Below are positions 23,080 to 33,703 of a DNA stretch of 64,000 nt, piece by piece. The DNA comes from Choristoneura fumiferana. Taxonomy: Eukaryota; Arthropoda; Insecta; Lepidoptera; Tortricidae. The position numbers were made by a program, and so were the translations under genes. The DNA is taken from positions 12,337,160-12,401,159 of the forward strand of contig NC_133474.1 of NCBI RefSeq assembly GCF_025370935.1, read 5' to 3'. Every line of letters begins with the position of its first letter. The stretch's first letter is position 1. The notes beneath the pieces are model-generated. The model saw only the letters and a program-made list of their open reading frames with translations, made no database searches and was not told the DNA's origin.

Positions 23080-25048
23080 TCCATACTAATATTATAAATG
23101 CGAAAGTAACTCTGTCTGTCTGTCTGTCTGTCTGTCTGTTACGCTTTCACGCCTAAACCGCTGAACCGATTTTGATGAAATTTGGTACAGAGATAGAATA
23201 GACCTTGCTGTGACCTTGGGAAAGAACACAGGCTATCTTTTATCGCGAAAAAGGGGCTTTAAGGGGTTGAAATAGGGGATGAAAGTTTATATGGTGGAAG
23301 TTCGTCGCTGTCGAAGATAAAACCATGAAACTTGGCATTTAGGCATTTAATAAGAAATAAGTCGATATTTGGTTGAGCTTTTTTGAAAATTCGACCTGTG
23401 AGGGGATGAAAGTTTATATGGAAGATCGTCATTCATCATCATCATCATCAGCCTATGTTCGTCCACTGCTGGACATAGGCCTCTCCCATGGCACGCCACT
23501 GAGCACGATCCTCGGCTATTCTCATCCAGCTCTTGCCAGCCGCCCTGCGAAGATCATCGCTCCACCGAGTCTCCTCAGACTCCTACGCTACGTTTGTCGA
23601 TCCGTGGTCTCCACTCAAGATCGTCATTGTCGAAGATAAATCGTTGGTTCTTTATGAAACTTGGCATTCGGGCACGTGATAAGAGATACATAGATATTTG
23701 TTCGGATCGGATCGGGGCGGAGGCAGGGTGGCAACGGAGTGGAGCGGAGGCAACGGATGGAGCGGAGACAATGCGGGCTACAGCGGAGGCAGTGAATTAG
23801 AGCGGAGGCAGTGGATCGGAGTGGAGACAACGGAGCGGAGGCAGCGTGGCAACGGAGTGGAGCGGAGGCAACGGATGGAGCTGAGACAATGCAGGCTGCA
23901 GCGGAGGCAGTCAAGTAGAGCGGAGCTGAGGCTGGCGGAGCGGAGGCTGGCGGAGCGGAGGTCGGCGGAGCGGAGGCTGTGGAGCAGAACGTAGCGGACG
24001 GTGCTGAGCGGAGCGGAGACGGATGGTGATGATAGTGGTGGTGATTATGATGATTGTTGATGATGATCGATGATGATGAATGACAAAAAAAAATGTTTAT
24101 AAAAAATGTCTCATTTGAAAACTGTACCTGCGGGGGGGATGTTAGCAGAGGGGATGATGCAGTGTTAGCAGAGCCTATTAAGCTCGAAAAATGTATGCAA
24201 TGTGAGGTCATCATGAAAAAATTATGATTTTCAGATTTTTCTTATTTATTGTGCTATAAGAGCTACCTTTATGCAAAATTCCAAGTTTCTAGGACAGCCG
24301 GCAGTGCGCTATAACTTTTTCTGTTAAGGCGATTTGTATGAAACCACCTTTTTAATGACTGTAGCCAGTTTAATACATCAGTAACTGTAGCTTTTGATTG
24401 CATTGACTTAGAAGTTTGATTTTTTCCAGCTATCGGGACTATTGACCTGAGTTTTGGATTTAATTTCAACTAGATAGCTATACCCCGCGCGTTTACGAGA
24501 TAAAGGGACAGACAAGCGGACGGACAGCAAAGTGATCTTATAAGGGTTCAATTTTTTCCTCTTGAGGAACGGAACCCTAAAAAACATTTGTTTTGGCGCT
24601 TTTCAAATTACAACCTATTTACTTGAAAATATGGGGATGAAAGTTCTTACGGAATTCCAAACAAATTTACTATAAGTATATTTATCGGAACTCTGTGTAG
24701 CTAAAATGCCGTCTTAATTATAATCCTACCCTCCTCACTTACAATAAAGGACGTAAGGTGTCAAGAGTTCACTATGAAGAATGAGTCCTTTTGTGTTGGC
24801 AGGGTAGAATACACATCGTTTTGCTAAAATGTGGCTACCTACCCGCAAAATAATTATGTTTTACTAAAGAACATGGATGGATGGAAGAACAAAAAAAAAT
24901 TTTATTCATAGCAATGTATTGAAATGGTTATTTTCAGTAAACCGTAGAAGTTTCTATGTGCTATTATTGGCAGAATAGGTAGCCTAAATACATTAAATAC
25001 TTCCCAAAGTTACTATTCCACGCGGACGAAGTCGCGGGCAAAAGCTAG
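23080..25048 (+). mobile_element. Helitron-like element, copy 4 (full length with internal insertion)
   Basis: Starts TCCATACTAATATTATAAAT and ends GCGGGCAAAAGCTAG. It is about 1.97 kb against 1.78 kb for copy 1; most of the difference is an inserted interspersed repeat at about 23429-23625. The GC-rich minisatellite is at 23710-24010. Antisense and sense ORFs through this core (for example 24214-23624) are repeat artefacts. Confidence 0.75.
23429..23625 (+). repeat. interspersed repeat inserted in Helitron copy 4
   Basis: Begins with (CAT)n and contains GTCCACTGCTGGACATAGGC, a string I recall as very common in lepidopteran genomes. It is missing from the other Helitron copies. A related copy lies in a tai intron at 5677-5972. 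Class not determined. Confidence 0.6.
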
Positions 25049-25060
25049 TAAATTATAAAT

Positions 25061-25102
25061 AAGTTACTATTCCACGCGGACGAAGTCGCGGGCAAAAGCT
25101 AG
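25061..25102 (+). mobile_element. duplicated Helitron 3' end
   Basis: A second copy of the last 42 bp of copy 4 (AAGTTACTATTCCACGCGGA ... AAAGCTAG) lies 12 bp after the first. Tandem 3' ends of this kind fit rolling-circle transposition with missed termination. Confidence 0.65.
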
Positions 25103-25384
25103 TGTTAAAATAAATGGAGACATAAGTACCTTCCTACTTATGTAGAACTAAAACTTTAACGCTTGCTCTCAGAACAGTAATCTCAGGTTGTAGTTGGTAC
25201 ATACTTACCTCATCAAACGCCATTGATGAAAATGATTCATTAGCGCGAGCCCAATACAGTACGCACCTTTGTGATATAGGTAGGTACTAGGTACTAACCT
25301 ATTAGCTATGGCTATAACGTGGAGGCAGACCATACCACATCCGAGCTGTTCATTTAATTACGAGCTGCAGTGGGGTTGGTAGCG

Positions 25385-25450
25385 ATGGCGGGACGATGGA
25401 GCCGGACTGGGAACCGTTTGAATATTATTATACGACTATGTTTACACTAA
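25385..25450 (+). other. upstream ORF overlapping the anchored start
   Basis: ATG at 25385 opens 21 codons (MAGRWSRTGNRLNIIIRLCL H, stop TAA 25448-25450). The frame is two bases off the main one and overlaps the start at 25396. Both ATGs have a purine at -3 and G at +4, so the main start would need leaky scanning. Confidence 0.4.
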
Positions 25451-25599
25451 ATAATATTTTCTACTTGGAAGATAGGCTCCTTACAGCTATAGTCTGCTTC
25501 ATTATAGCAAGTGCAGTGTTGATAGTTCATTATAGCGGTAAAAGGTATGCGGAAGCTATGAAATGGTTTTGGCGTCGACGTTCTTCAAAGAAGGAGGAG
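25396..25599 (+). CDS. candidate first exon with transmembrane anchor (alternative start of C1/tensin-like gene)
   Basis: Seen: ATG at 25396 with A at -3 and G at +4; 68 codons ending ...RRRSSKKEE at a strong donor GTGAGT (25600), phase 0. Residues 28-46 (LLTAIVCFIIASAVLIVHY) form one hydrophobic segment. It is preceded by an acidic/aromatic N-terminus (MEPDWEPFEYYY) and followed by KR and RRR/KK clusters. By the positive-inside rule this predicts a single-pass anchor with a cytosolic C-terminus. Inferred: phase 0 fits the next recognised exon at 57636 (KEGTAQAHAF...), which would place the C1 domain on the cytosolic side of a membrane, after an intron of about 32 kb. It could instead belong to another gene with exons not recognised here. 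The family of this leader is not recognised. Confidence 0.5.
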
Positions 25600-25810
25600 G
25601 TGAGTAGCAAATTTTTTTCGTCGAATTGTTTTGTTTTGTAATATAATGCTAAATAATTTACTGAACGGCCTAGTGATGCCATAGTAACGCAGTCGCAAAC
25701 CGACTTCAAATTAAAAAAGATCTCGATTCGGATAAATCATATTTTTTTAAAGATTTTTTTTATTTTTATTAAAATCGCTTTCAGCAATTATAATTTTATT
25801 TGCATATTTG

Positions 25811-25862
<52 letters not shown>
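25811..25862 (+). repeat. (AC)n microsatellite
   Basis: About 25 AC units, followed by AACATCACGCCTGTATTCCC, a flank I recall as recurrent next to AC microsatellites in Lepidoptera, so the tract probably moved with a repeat. Confidence 0.85.
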
Positions 25863-25866
<4 letters not shown>

Positions 25867-26308
25867 TCACGCCTGTATTCCCAAATGGGATAGGCAGAGC
25901 ACACGAAACGTTACCGCTTCGGAGCCACTTTTAGCAATTTTAGGTCTGCATAATTATTATTATTATAATTGAAGTGTGTTAAAAATTCCGTTTTTAGAAA
26001 AATTATTTAGCTATTTAGGTACCTACTTAAGTAGGTATAGTTATTACTTTTGAATTGAATCGTTAAATGAATAGAATTATTGGTGTTCCTTTTTGGCAAT
26101 TAAGTACTTTTATTTATTTTTCTTGCTAAGCTGCGCGGACCATTAAATCGAATCAAATAAAAACGCATCAAAATTTACTGAAGTAACTAGGTTCTATGTA
26201 AGTTTTCGGTATCGTACCTATAGCTACGAGTATCAACACCAAACATATTTATTGGATCCGTGTTTAGGTACTTAGTAATTTATTAAATATCTAAGTAGTA
26301 AAGTAAGT

Positions 26309-27330
26309 AATAGTAGATTGTTCAACAAGGGACTTAAACAAGCCATAATGACATGAGATGTTTAGCCACCCGAGCAGAGCGAGGCTGGCTATAGTTCGAG
26401 TGGCATTATGGTTGTTTAGTCTCGTGTTAAACACTCTACTTTTCACATTGAAAGCGAGAAAAAAAAACAATGTTCTGTTAAAAAATACAATATTACTTTT
26501 TAAAAACATATACGCGCGACTAATAGACAGGCCATCTGTTCAAACTTTAAATAGCAAATAAAATTTGTTGCGCGGTTTTTTCTGTTCTTTTATTTGTTTA
26601 TGAAGTTATGCTCTGAAAGCTTGAGCAGTTTCAAAATTGAAAACTATTTTCAAACTAAGTGACTGTGTTTCACGAAATTAAATCGTGTCTTTAGGGTTCC
26701 GGAGCCAAAATGGCAAAAACGGAACCCTTATAGTTTCGCCTATTATCTTTTAACTTTTAGGGGTTTGCTAAGATGATTTTTCGATTCAGTGATTTGTTTG
26801 CGAAATATTCAACTAATTTTCATTGAAATTGAGCGTCCCCCCACTCTAAAATCTAAACCGGTGGGTGGAAAAATTTGAAAAAATTCAGGATGGTAGTAAG
26901 TATATCAAACTTTCAAGGAAAACTATAACGGCTATGTTTTCTTGAGAATTATTAGTACTTTGAGTAAATAGCAGCCTAAGGTGTAAAATATACCTAAACT
27001 TGGAAGATTCCGTATAAAATACGAAATCATTAGAAAAATATTACTTAATTTTTTCGTAACGGCTACGGAACCCTATTTTGGGCGTGTCCGACACGCTCTT
27101 GGCCAGTTTTTTTAAAATATTTTTGGACAGTTGCCATTTTGATGTTATTTCCACGCCCTAAAAATCCTCCATTCACAAACACCGTGTTGGCTGTTTAGGG
27201 GTTTCCAACGTACCTAAATAAAAAAAAAAACTGTAATCCTAGAGAATAAAAAGGAGCTTTAGTCCCAATATGCAGAGACTAAAGTAACATTATAAGAGCA
27301 TGAGAAGTGAAAAGTAAATATCTATACGGC
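26309..27330 (+). repeat. left arm of a long inverted pair
   Basis: AATAGTAGATTGTTCAACAA opens a segment whose parts (26309-26660 and 27115-27330) match in reverse orientation at 29500-29856 and 29232-29430. Between these parts sits a separate repeat (26691-27113). Confidence 0.65.
26691..27113 (+). repeat. GGGTTCCG-type interspersed repeat
   Basis: Runs from TTAGGGTTCCGGAGCCAAAA to GACACGCTCTTGGCCAGTTT. Parts of the same family occur at 28208-28268 and, on the minus strand, at 57100-57515. The family is common in Lepidoptera; class not assigned. Confidence 0.6.
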
Positions 27331-27408
27331 CATAATTATGTAATTACACTGAACTTATTTTCAGTGGCGCAAAGTTGAATATTTTTTTTGACGTTTTGGT
27401 AACTTACA

Positions 27409-27543
27409 TGTACGAGTTCGCAAACTTCTGAACAAATATTTGCTCCAAAATATCTGAACACGCTCCTACGCCGTTAACAATAGGGTCGTGTTCACATATT
27501 TTTGATCATTTTTTTTTCTCAGAAGTTTAAGAACTCTACTGTA
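27409..27543. repeat. TA-flanked MITE, family A (diverged copy)
   Basis: GTACGAGTTCGCAAACTTCT ... AGAAGTTTAAGAACTCTACT GTAC, with an inner AAATATCTGAACACG core matching the copies at 41231 and 62027. Confidence 0.6.
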
Positions 27544-28207
27544 CATAAATACATATATTTAAATTTTGATATTTTCCTAAAATCTGACCTAATTTATTTA
27601 AGCACCTTTGCTAAAATAATTTAGGTAAGATTTAAGAAGGTATTAAAATTTAAATAAATTATTGCTCCAAATAATGGGCATAGAATTTATTTTTGGAGCA
27701 ATAACAAGATATTATAAGTACACCTACGTATGGCTAATCTAGTTAATGTAGGACCTACATTATTTTATTGGACAATTATTATTATAGGTGCTTGCCGCCA
27801 AAAAGTAAAGTATTATGAGGTTATGAAAGTGTTATTGTTGTCTTGTCGCTGCTGTATGAACGGGGGCGACAAGATAATCCAAAGCATATGTTTAAGAAGG
27901 TTCTTACTCTTGACTCTCTTTATATCCACTCTTATAAGATTATTATTGTTACACAGATCCTATGGTAAATGTAGCTCTTCAATTTTTTGCTTACCTCTTA
28001 GATATAAACTGTGAACTCCCTGATTGATCTAATGAACGAATTCAGCGTCGATAAGGTAAATTAATTGACGAGGTCGGTCAGAATTACACGTAAATTGGCC
28101 TAAATTTGTCGGTTGAGTAGGGAGCTATGTACTAGGCTAATATAAGCACCCGCTCGACTAACTAAGTAGGTATGATTCAATGAAATAATGTTCATACGCG
28201 AATAGAA

Positions 28208-28268
28208 CCCCCTGTGACTATGGAACCCTATTTTGGGCGTGTCCTACACGCTCTTGGCCAGTTTTTTT
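28208..28268 (+). repeat. GGGTTCCG-type repeat, tail fragment
   Basis: CCCTATTTTGGGCGTGTCCT then ACACGCTCTTGGCCAGTTTT matches the 3' end of the repeat at 26691-27113. Confidence 0.6.
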
Positions 28269-29130
28269 AATGACTAGATACATAGCATAGTGGTCACAGT
28301 CAGAGAACGAAACAACAAAGCTGCTTAAGGTACCAGTCGTTAACAGATTCCATTGAATTTTGAAAACCTTCCGTCTTCCTTTTTTACCCTACTATGGCAA
28401 AGCCAAAGGAAGAGTAATGATTTTAGCAGTCAATGTATGTTTGTATTTACGTTTGTTCCACCGTAGCATCAAGACTACTCGCCCGATTTTGTGAATCGAT
28501 TCGTTATTTCTGTAAAAATATCGCCAAAATACATATAATTTGAAATAACCTTTAAAGGCACCCTTAACTGCTAGGGTATTACCCAAAATCAATCTTCGCT
28601 CAGCATATTATTGAGTTCAAACATGCTGCGTATCAGGAGTTTTGTCATTAATACTTGAAACTTAAACAGTGAGAATAACAAAGTTGTGTCCTGCGCTATT
28701 TAATGCGTGTAACAGGTAGCGTGTAGGTATAGCGATTTCTATGTATACCTTAGTAACGTAGCAAATCGTAGCGCTATAACGTAACAACGGGTGCGCGCTC
28801 AAAATCCGAGCCGGGGGGTGGCGCGATCGGGAATGTTTTGGCCAAGTACCGAGTCCCAATATTCCCGCCTAGTCCCGACGCAGCTAGCCCGCCGCACGCA
28901 CGCGTGCGTGTCCTTCCAATCCTGTTGCACGCGTAATAATTATCACTCATTTAAGCCGTAATTAGTACAAAAAAAATGATTCCGTGTAATCAGAATAAAT
29001 AAAACCAATGTTGTGTGTGAATTTTAAAGTTTTTTTATAAAAAAAAATATCAGATCAGGATGTTTTAAGCGAAATTAGGAATGACGGTTTAGAGAGGTCA
29101 GCAACGTAATTGACGTGTGTTTAATTGGTC

Positions 29131-29205
29131 ATGCCCTGGAACTGTCCGTGGTCCCAGGACCGGCGGCGGCCGCTGCCGGTCAGCCTGCCTTTGCACTTGT
29201 TACAG
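29131..29205 (+). CDS. candidate alternative first exon, MPWNC type 1
   Basis: ATG at 29131 opens 25 codons: MPWNCPWSQDRRRPLPVSLP then LHLLQ, ending at a GTTTGT donor (29206) in phase 0. The segment is GC-rich inside AT-rich DNA. The peptide shares MPWNC-W at the start and PLHL plus two similar residues at the end with the exon at 31622. Phase 0 suits the C1 exon at 57636. The donor is weaker than consensus, and the frame stays open past it. Function of the peptide is not recognised. Confidence 0.4.
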
Positions 29206-29231
29206 GTTTGTTACAATTCTAAAGTGAAAAT

Positions 29232-29856
29232 AAATAATATTTTCACTTCTCATGCTCTTAAAATGTTACTTTAGTCTCTGCATATCGGGACTAAAGCTCT
29301 TTTTTATTTTCCAAGGATTAAAGTTTTTTTTTTAAATTACGTTGGAAACCCCTAACACGGTGTCTGTGAATGGAGGATTTTTAGGCGTGGAAATAACCTC
29401 AAAATGACAACTGTTCAAAAATATAAAAAAAAGCAAGATTTAATTTAGTGAAACAATTTATGATAATCTATTCAATTTAATTAAGGATTAATTCGTTTTA
29501 TTATGCATAGTCCAATTAGTTTTAATATAGTTTTCAATTTTGAAACTGTTGGCTAAATATGCAAGCATTTAAAGCGTCACTTGATCACTTCATAAACAAT
29601 AAAAGAAAAGAAAAACTGCGCAACAAATCTTTTTTGCTATTTGAATTTTGAACAGATGGCCTGTCCATTAGTCGAGCGTACGTTTTAAAAAAGTAATAAC
29701 ATTGTAATTTTGAACAAAATGTTGTTTTTTTTCCTCGCATTCAAAGTGAAAAGTAGTGTTTAACGTGAGACTAAACAACCATAATTCCACTCGAACTATA
29801 GAAACATCTCGTGCCATTATGGCTTGTTTTAGTCCCTTGTTGAACAATCTACTATT
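29232..29856 (-). repeat. right arm of a long inverted pair
   Basis: Reverse-oriented partner of 26309-27330, ending CCCTTGTTGAACAATCTACT ATT. The two arms flank about 1.9 kb of other sequence that includes the candidate exon 29131-29205. Confidence 0.65.
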
Positions 29857-30003
29857 GTAATAAATTCAATTTCTATTGTTATGTTCTATTAGTACAAAAA
29901 TATTTTTATTGATAGAGCAATTAAGATAACTAGCTCTACATAAGGAACCTTACCACGATGTTCATTTGGACAAGAATTAGCTTGCGGAAGGCGAGTACAT
30001 ACA

Positions 30004-30225
30004 TCCATACTTATATTTATAAATGCGAAAGTGTTTGTGTTTGTATGTTTGTCCATCTTTCACGGCGAAACGGAGCGACGGGTCGACGTGATTTTTGGCA
30101 TAGAGATAATTTATGGGCTAGAGAGTGACATAAGCTACTTTTTATACCGGCAAAAATGCACAGTTCCCGAGGGAACAGCGCGCGATAACCGAATTCACGC
30201 GGGCGAAGCCGCGGGCAAAAGCTAG
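30004..30225 (+). mobile_element. short Helitron-like element
   Basis: Starts TCCATACTTATATTTATAAA then TGCGAAAG and ends GCCGCGGGCAAAAGCTAG; 222 bp, flanked A...T. An intact example of the short non-autonomous form. Confidence 0.75.
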
Positions 30226-31621
30226 TGCTTAAAAATATTTTAGGTAGTTTAGGTACCTAGGTAAATAAATAAGTGTTAAATATCTACCCTAATACGAAAT
30301 ACACTTAAATACCTGTTCGCAATGATACCTAGTCTAGAGCAGGTAAATTTTACGTAAGTATAATTTCTAAATCCCAAAATTTTGTAACTGGGCTAATTTA
30401 GGCTTTTTATTAATAATTTCCAGTAAGTATACTAATTAAATACCTACTTACTTATGCTTAGACCATAAGTTTACCCGTATTATTATTTACCCTATACCTA
30501 TGTTGTACTTAGAAAATGTTGGTAAGCAGACTGATAAAAACTGTTGTGTTAAGGATGGAGCTATAGTGCATTTGGTAATGAAACAAATGCCTGCGTAAAC
30601 TACACCACTATCGAATGTATGATTATTATAGTTAGATATTGAACTAATTAAAATCCACTTTTTATAAAACTTATGATAAAAAAGTTGTGTGTTAAAATGT
30701 TTACTTAGTCAAACACTAATGCTTGTTACGCCTGATGGACCGATTGGAATCGAAAGCGGCGGGATCTCTGCTCTGAGGGCCGAGATAAAGCGCGTAGCCG
30801 ACCAGACATAATCCTCCAGATTTGTTTAATGGATTTAAAGTGCTGTATGCATGTTAATGTCATATCCATAAAAAGCTATATCGTACGAAACAGAGCGCAC
30901 GAACGCGTAACATACTCGTAACGTTACCACGTAGATAAGACATTACATTTTGAAAACGTTGCGACATAAACTGTTAAAGTGTCGTGCTCGTGTTATAAAA
31001 ACTCACATTTTATTCTCAAAGTTGACAAAAGATCTTTATTTATGAGGGTTCGGCGCGTGACGGAAGTATCGAAATGGCTTTTGCCAATTACGGTCTTACC
31101 TGTAGTTTCCGCTGTGACCACCGGGCGTCCTATATCAGAAAAAATCATAATAAGAAACAGCTTCGATTCAGATGACGAGATGAAAGGCTTCTCTGAATAA
31201 TCGGAGACTGCGTGCTTATTGAATTGCCGTGGAATTCCAGGAACATAAGCTTGTTAGCGGGCTACTTGATTTAAGTCCTAAATTAATTCACTGTTATTTA
31301 TAGGCTAACTACGTTGCTATCCTAAGTAACCAGGTAAAGTTAGTGATATATGGTATCAGCCTGCAGTTTTGTCCGTGCGGTTCAGTCCAAAGTCGCCCGT
31401 GGTCCCGGCCGGCCGTACGGAGCCGGCACCAACCGCCGCCGAACAACTAACACCAACAGAACCCGCATTCAACTATCTAATAAAATGATAACACCTAAAA
31501 TGACTACAGCATGGAAGACAAAATAATGTTGTAATTTGTAATTATCTGTAATCTTGATGCTTGTCCAAAAATGTAGTTCTTAGGTTATGATATGATAAAA
31601 GTGCGACAAAAGTTTTGAGAA

Positions 31622-31699
31622 ATGCCGTGGAATTGCTTGTGGGGATATGAGCCTCCTGCACCGACCTGCAGAGTTACGGGACCACTGCATCTAGTTAAG
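31622..31699 (+). CDS. candidate alternative first exon, MPWNC type 2
   Basis: ATG at 31622 opens 26 codons: MPWNCLWGYEPPAPTCRVTG then PLHLVK, ending at donor AAG|GTAAAT (31700) in phase 0. It is the sister of the exon 2.5 kb upstream (MPWNC-W at the start, PLHLLQ against PLHLVK at the end), which argues that both are real coding segments arising by duplication. Joining to 57636 would put KEGTAQAHAF after PLHLVK. No transcript evidence is available. Confidence 0.45.
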
Positions 31700-31732
31700 G
31701 TAAATAATTACCTATAGGAAATATTAGATGTA

Positions 31733-31840
31733 CAGTCACCAGCATTAATATCTGCCACAGCGGAACGTGCAGCTCTAGAAATAGAGTCGTATCAGGTATT
31801 TATGCAGGCTTGTTGTGTTAGATATTGGTGTTGGTGACTT
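31733..31840. repeat. TA-flanked MITE (CAGTCACC ends)
   Basis: CAGTCACCAGCATTAATATC at the left matches, in reverse, ATATTGGTGTTGGTGACTT at the right. TA lies on both sides, as for Tc1/mariner-type insertion. Confidence 0.6.
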
Positions 31841-31980
31841 TACTTATTCAAATATTTGTTTATATGGGTAAGTAGATGTTTTTAAGGAAAGGAATTTTTA
31901 TAAAATTGCATTGGATGAAAAGTTTGTTCGTAGTCTAAAGCAGATATAATAATCTATCAAAATTGGTACAAAAAAAATCA

Positions 31981-32150
31981 TGAAAAAATAATTTTCTACC
32001 AGTCTGAAGTCGGTGTCTCAGCACGAGCCAGCAGGAGTGATTGAAGCCCAATATACGCGTATAGTATGCAGGTGAGGTAGACGACTATAGGTCCACTCCT
32101 GCTGGCTCGTGCTGAGGCACCGACTTCAGACTGGTAGAAAATTATTTTCA
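31981..32150. repeat. MITE with about 58-bp arms
   Basis: Arms TTTTCTACCAGTCTGAAGTC ... CAGCACGAGCCAGCAGGAGT and their near-exact complement surround a unique core of about 55 bp. Recently formed, judging by arm identity. Confidence 0.7.
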
Positions 32151-33592
32151 TTGTTTTTTGTAGTCGGTTCAATTTTTTGTTATATTTTTTTTATGTAGAA
32201 GTTTTAGATCAAAACCTACAATCTTCAATACCTACTGAAGTTCATGGCATCCAATCACCATAGTCTTGTGATTTCAGTTGCGTAGCTACAATTTGTAATC
32301 ATTATCATGCGGATGGGAATCCAAAGGTGATGTATATTTTACGTGATCTAGCCTAGTGTTCCCTAGATTCCCACGCGAGGGTGAGCCCTAATGAGCACAA
32401 TGGGATATAATTGGTACAGTGGAGCCGCGCGACCACCGCCGTCGATCCACGTTGACGTTGGTCTCAGTACTACAATGCTTACAATGAAACCTTTGTAGAA
32501 CTCTTTTTGTAAGCTTTACTTTTCTTTTATCTACGTTGTTTCATTTTCTTATTCTTGACATGTCAATGCGTTAAGTATGCTGTAATGTATCATATTTTTC
32601 CAGTTAGGCAGATACACCTATTTTGTTCTTTTGAAAGAACCTATTCTATCAACCAACCTTGGTTGGTTCAACAGTTATGTGATTAAAATTCATGTATAAA
32701 TTAGCGCGAATACAATAGTTAATATTTGAAGGTAAATAACTGCTTGTTGGTACGTAAGTAGGTATATTAAAAAAATAATTAAACACGACTCCTATCAGTG
32801 CCGTTTGCTTATCATGAGCCGGTAATTAAAACGTAATAAAATTAGTTTATTGTAGTTTCTTACGTTAAAGATAAGACAGCAAACACTTACTGAACTAGAA
32901 GCTAAGCTAATAAGTAATTATCGGTAATGGATACTTGCCAGTTAATTCAGAAAATTAAATGGACCCAGCTGTTGGAACACTGTTAAATAGTTATAAAAGC
33001 TTAATGATTTCAGCAGGTCGCAGTAAATTATTACTTATAAAAAAATTGCTAACTTTAAATTGCGTTAGGGATGCAATGAAAGACTCATAGCTGAAGCCTA
33101 ATGTCAGATAAATGTGTGTTGCACTCATTTTGAGCAGCGCTAATGTCTTGCACGCCCTTGGTAAGCAATAGGAGTTAACGGTAGAATGCTAATGTGGCGA
33201 GGTTTGTTTGGTCCGGTGTTGCCAGAATTTCTGGCCCAGAATATTAAAAATCCGCAGATTGATATTGGAAATTTGTATCTGATCAAAATAATTTATTTAA
33301 TTCATTAGTTAGATGTAAATATATAACTGGGCGGATAATGTATGAGAAACAAATATTGCATGTGTGCTGCTACTATTATATCGTCCCTATAATAAAAAAA
33401 ATGTACTTAAACCAAGTGCTTAGTTTAATTTTCGGTCATTACGCGCAAAGTTTAGATGAAATGAAAGGAGATAGAATAGATCGAGCGAGGGATCTTAACT
33501 TTAGTGTAAGTTGCACCAAGTTACTTTTATAACGATAATCAAACCGATGTCTAACCAACCGTCAAATTATAGTACGGTCAAGGACTATAATT

Positions 33593-33703
33593 AATGAGCC
33601 ACCATGGAACCTTATCATACGAAAAGCCATTTTAATTTTCCTTGTTAATTAATGCGATGTCACTTTGACCTTTACTGTGAAATGGTTCCATGGTGGCTCA
33701 TAA
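33593..33703. repeat. MITE with GAGCCACCATGGAACC ends
   Basis: ATGAGCCACCATGGAACC and GGTTCCATGGTGGCTCAT are perfect 18-bp terminal inverted repeats around a core of about 70 bp. Confidence 0.7.

Noticed and set aside
23624..24214. 196-codon ORF (-)
   Set aside because: The same Helitron core read on the other strand in copy 4; not a gene.
25811..25862. Tandem repeat considered as a CRISPR-like array
   Set aside because: Plain AC dinucleotide microsatellite without spacers, in an animal genome.
30031..30225. 64-codon ORF (+)
   Set aside because: Lies wholly within the short Helitron-like element.
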